A stretch of 64,000 bases of DNA from MSPOR6 sp964652195 (GTDB lineage: Bacteria; Poribacteria; WGA-4E; WGA-3G), in assembly GCA_964652195.1 (NCBI GenBank), contig CAZZBB010000070.1, positions 1 to 64,000 on the forward strand, in the 5' to 3' direction. Below, one piece after another: positions 63,009 through 64,000 of the stretch. The translations under genes and the position numbers were made by a program. Under the pieces are notes generated by a model. That model did no database searches. It was not told the origin of the DNA and saw nothing but the letters and a program-made list of their open reading frames with translations. The stretch's first letter is position 1, and every line of letters starts with the position of its first letter.

Positions 63009-63707
63009 CTACAACCCTAACTTTTTCGCCACGTCCTCAATTGGAATAGGTTTAATTTTCCCAGACTCGTAGTCAGCAATGCTTTTGTCAATCTCAGCAT
63101 CAATATCCGGTTTTAGTTCTAATCCTTCATCTGGATCGTAGTGGTAAGCTTCCAATGCAAGCTCAAAGAGTTCATAAGCAACAAAGAATTCTCGAAAGGC
63201 TTCATCTAACTGTTCGCGTGAAGGGTTTTGCTTGAACATAACCACAATTTCTTCGCGCAGGTTGAAGATTTCTTGTGTAACAAGTGTTCGGATAAGTTCG
63301 CAATACTCTTTGAATGGCAATTCGGAAATCTTCACCTTGGGCATCGGATCACTTTCTAAGTACCCACCCATCCGTCTGCACATCCGTTCTTCAAGGGTTG
63401 TTTTTCTATTTGCGTGGATATAATCAAGTTGACGTTTCAACTTTTTGGCAAGCGGTGTGTGCGGTTCGAGACCTTGTAGCGGGTCGTCTTCATATTCTTC
63501 AAGCCAAAAGGCGATGCTTTCGTAACCACAAAAGAATTCTCGGAACTCAGTTTCCAATTCCGCTTTGTTATCTGATAATGGTTTTACGTTGAGCAACTTA
63601 ATGAGTCGTTCACGAGCGTTAAAGAAATTGTCATGAACGAGACGCTGAAGCAATTCGTGAAATTCATTCTGGGTCATATCAACAAGTTTTTTCACAAGAC
63701 TCTCCAT
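63009..63707 (-). CDS. Long antitoxin-like protein with internal duplication
   Basis: A 232-residue protein of two similar halves: residues ~10-105 (MTQNEFHELLQRLV ... EFREFFCGYESIAFWLEEYE) and ~128-210 (LPFKEYCELIRTLV ... AFREFFVAYELFELALEAYH). The C-terminal ADYESGKIKPIPIEDVAKKL resembles the toxin-neutralising tail of RelB/ParD-like antitoxins. The next gene is a RelE-type toxin (frameshifted). Normal antitoxins are about 70-100 residues, so this is an unusual extended form. The final tail fits antitoxin use; the duplicated part is unknown. Confidence 0.68.
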   Translation of the reverse strand: MESLVKKLVDMTQNEFHELLQRLVHDNFFNARERLIKLLNVKPLSDNKAELETEFREFFCGYESIAFWLEEYEDDPLQGLEPHTPLAKKLKRQLDYIHANRKTTLEERMCRRMGGYLESDPMPKVKISELPFKEYCELIRTLVTQEIFNLREEIVVMFKQNPSREQLDEAFREFFVAYELFELALEAYHYDPDEGLELKPDIDAEIDKSIADYESGKIKPIPIEDVAKKLGL

Positions 63708-63806
63708 TCATGTGTTGAAACTACCACATATATTAACACAATCCAGAAATGCGTTCAAACGATTTTCACTCAATTTTAAGATAATGGTTTTAGATAATGG
63801 AAAAGT

Positions 63807-63906
63807 GTCGGAAACCACATTCAGGATGGTTATGACTTATGAGGATTACTAACCTACGCATACATTCAGGGTGTTATGTGGCGCATTTTGGGAATGTGGT
63901 TCCGAC
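63807..63906. repeat. Inverted-repeat element near window end
   Basis: GTCGGAAACCACATTC at the left and GAATGTGGTTCCGAC at the right pair with one extra base, enclosing about 70 bp with two CATTCAGG strings. It looks like a small MITE-type unit; no coding sequence is visible around it. Confidence 0.6.
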
Positions 63907-64000
63907 TACCCTAAGGAGGCTTATGTAATAGTTAGCAATTTTTATGCCAACAAAGTATATGGAATTAGTAGTCAATTCCATAAAAAATGCCAATATTTTA

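Overview
This is an AT-rich chromosomal window from an uncultured-type Gram-negative bacterium. The gene set points to the candidate phylum Poribacteria or a close relative in the Planctomycetes/Latescibacteria neighbourhood. Evidence for this is a planctomycete-type cytochrome c domain joined to leucine-rich repeats, a cohesin, a dockerin and a C-terminal sorting-type domain; two large membrane proteins of the DUF6785 type; a one-cysteine sulfatase; a family-10-like glycosyl hydrolase; several TolB-like/WD40 propellers; and a dense population of intergenic repeats. The assignment is inference from content only. No rRNA, CRISPR array or phage is visible.

Layout. 0-9 kb: a small hypothetical gene, a 2288-residue secreted multidomain protein, and a trypsin-like pseudoprotease fused to a DUF4097 beta-helix. 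9-12.6 kb (minus): three translationally coupled glycosyltransferases (GT9, GT1, GT9). 12.8-19 kb: a DUF6785 membrane protein, a STAS protein, a metallophosphoesterase, a small membrane protein, then pyrK-bioB. 19-22.2 kb: gene debris that includes a second, divergent fragment of serS, a small overlapping gene pair (one DUF2283), the intact serS, a TPR protein and two tRNA genes. 22-27 kb: a repeat-rich stretch holding a secreted protein, a TolB-like propeller, a decayed gene and a tiny membrane ORF. 27-38.8 kb: a cell-wall amidase lipoprotein, a glycosyl hydrolase, a sulfatase, two propeller proteins and the second DUF6785 protein. 39-43.7 kb (minus): two paralogous operons of membrane-anchored and secreted proteins of unknown function, each preceded by the same ~130 bp block with a hairpin. 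44.4-48.7 kb (plus): four exported proteins that look like a metal/redox locus (Cys-rich, His/Met-rich, FMN-binding-like, heme c plus beta-barrel), closed by a strong bidirectional terminator. 48.8-53.8 kb (minus): a secreted terpene-cyclase-fold repeat protein, a zinc alcohol dehydrogenase, a VWA (CoxE-like) protein overlapping a nucleotidyltransferase-HEPN fusion, and a lipoprotein. 55.4-59.3 kb: a decayed defence island, in which C-terminal stubs of type III restriction-modification Mod and Res bracket an AAA ATPase (DUF3696 type), a nonsense-interrupted PIN-like gene, a broken transposase and a hydrophobic-hairpin protein. 59.7-63.7 kb: a D-aminoacylase-like amidohydrolase, a dihydrolipoamide dehydrogenase/MerA-like flavoprotein, and a toxin-antitoxin locus with a frameshifted RelE-type toxin and an unusually long, internally duplicated antitoxin-like protein.

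The strongest cross-cutting signal is a family of short elements with termini like ATACCATTTCT / AGAAATGGTAT. The right end often reads TGGTATAAT, a good extended -10 box, so these repeats may scatter promoters. Several pseudogenes here carry single in-frame stops, mostly TAG, but TAG also ends many intact genes, so code reassignment is not supported.
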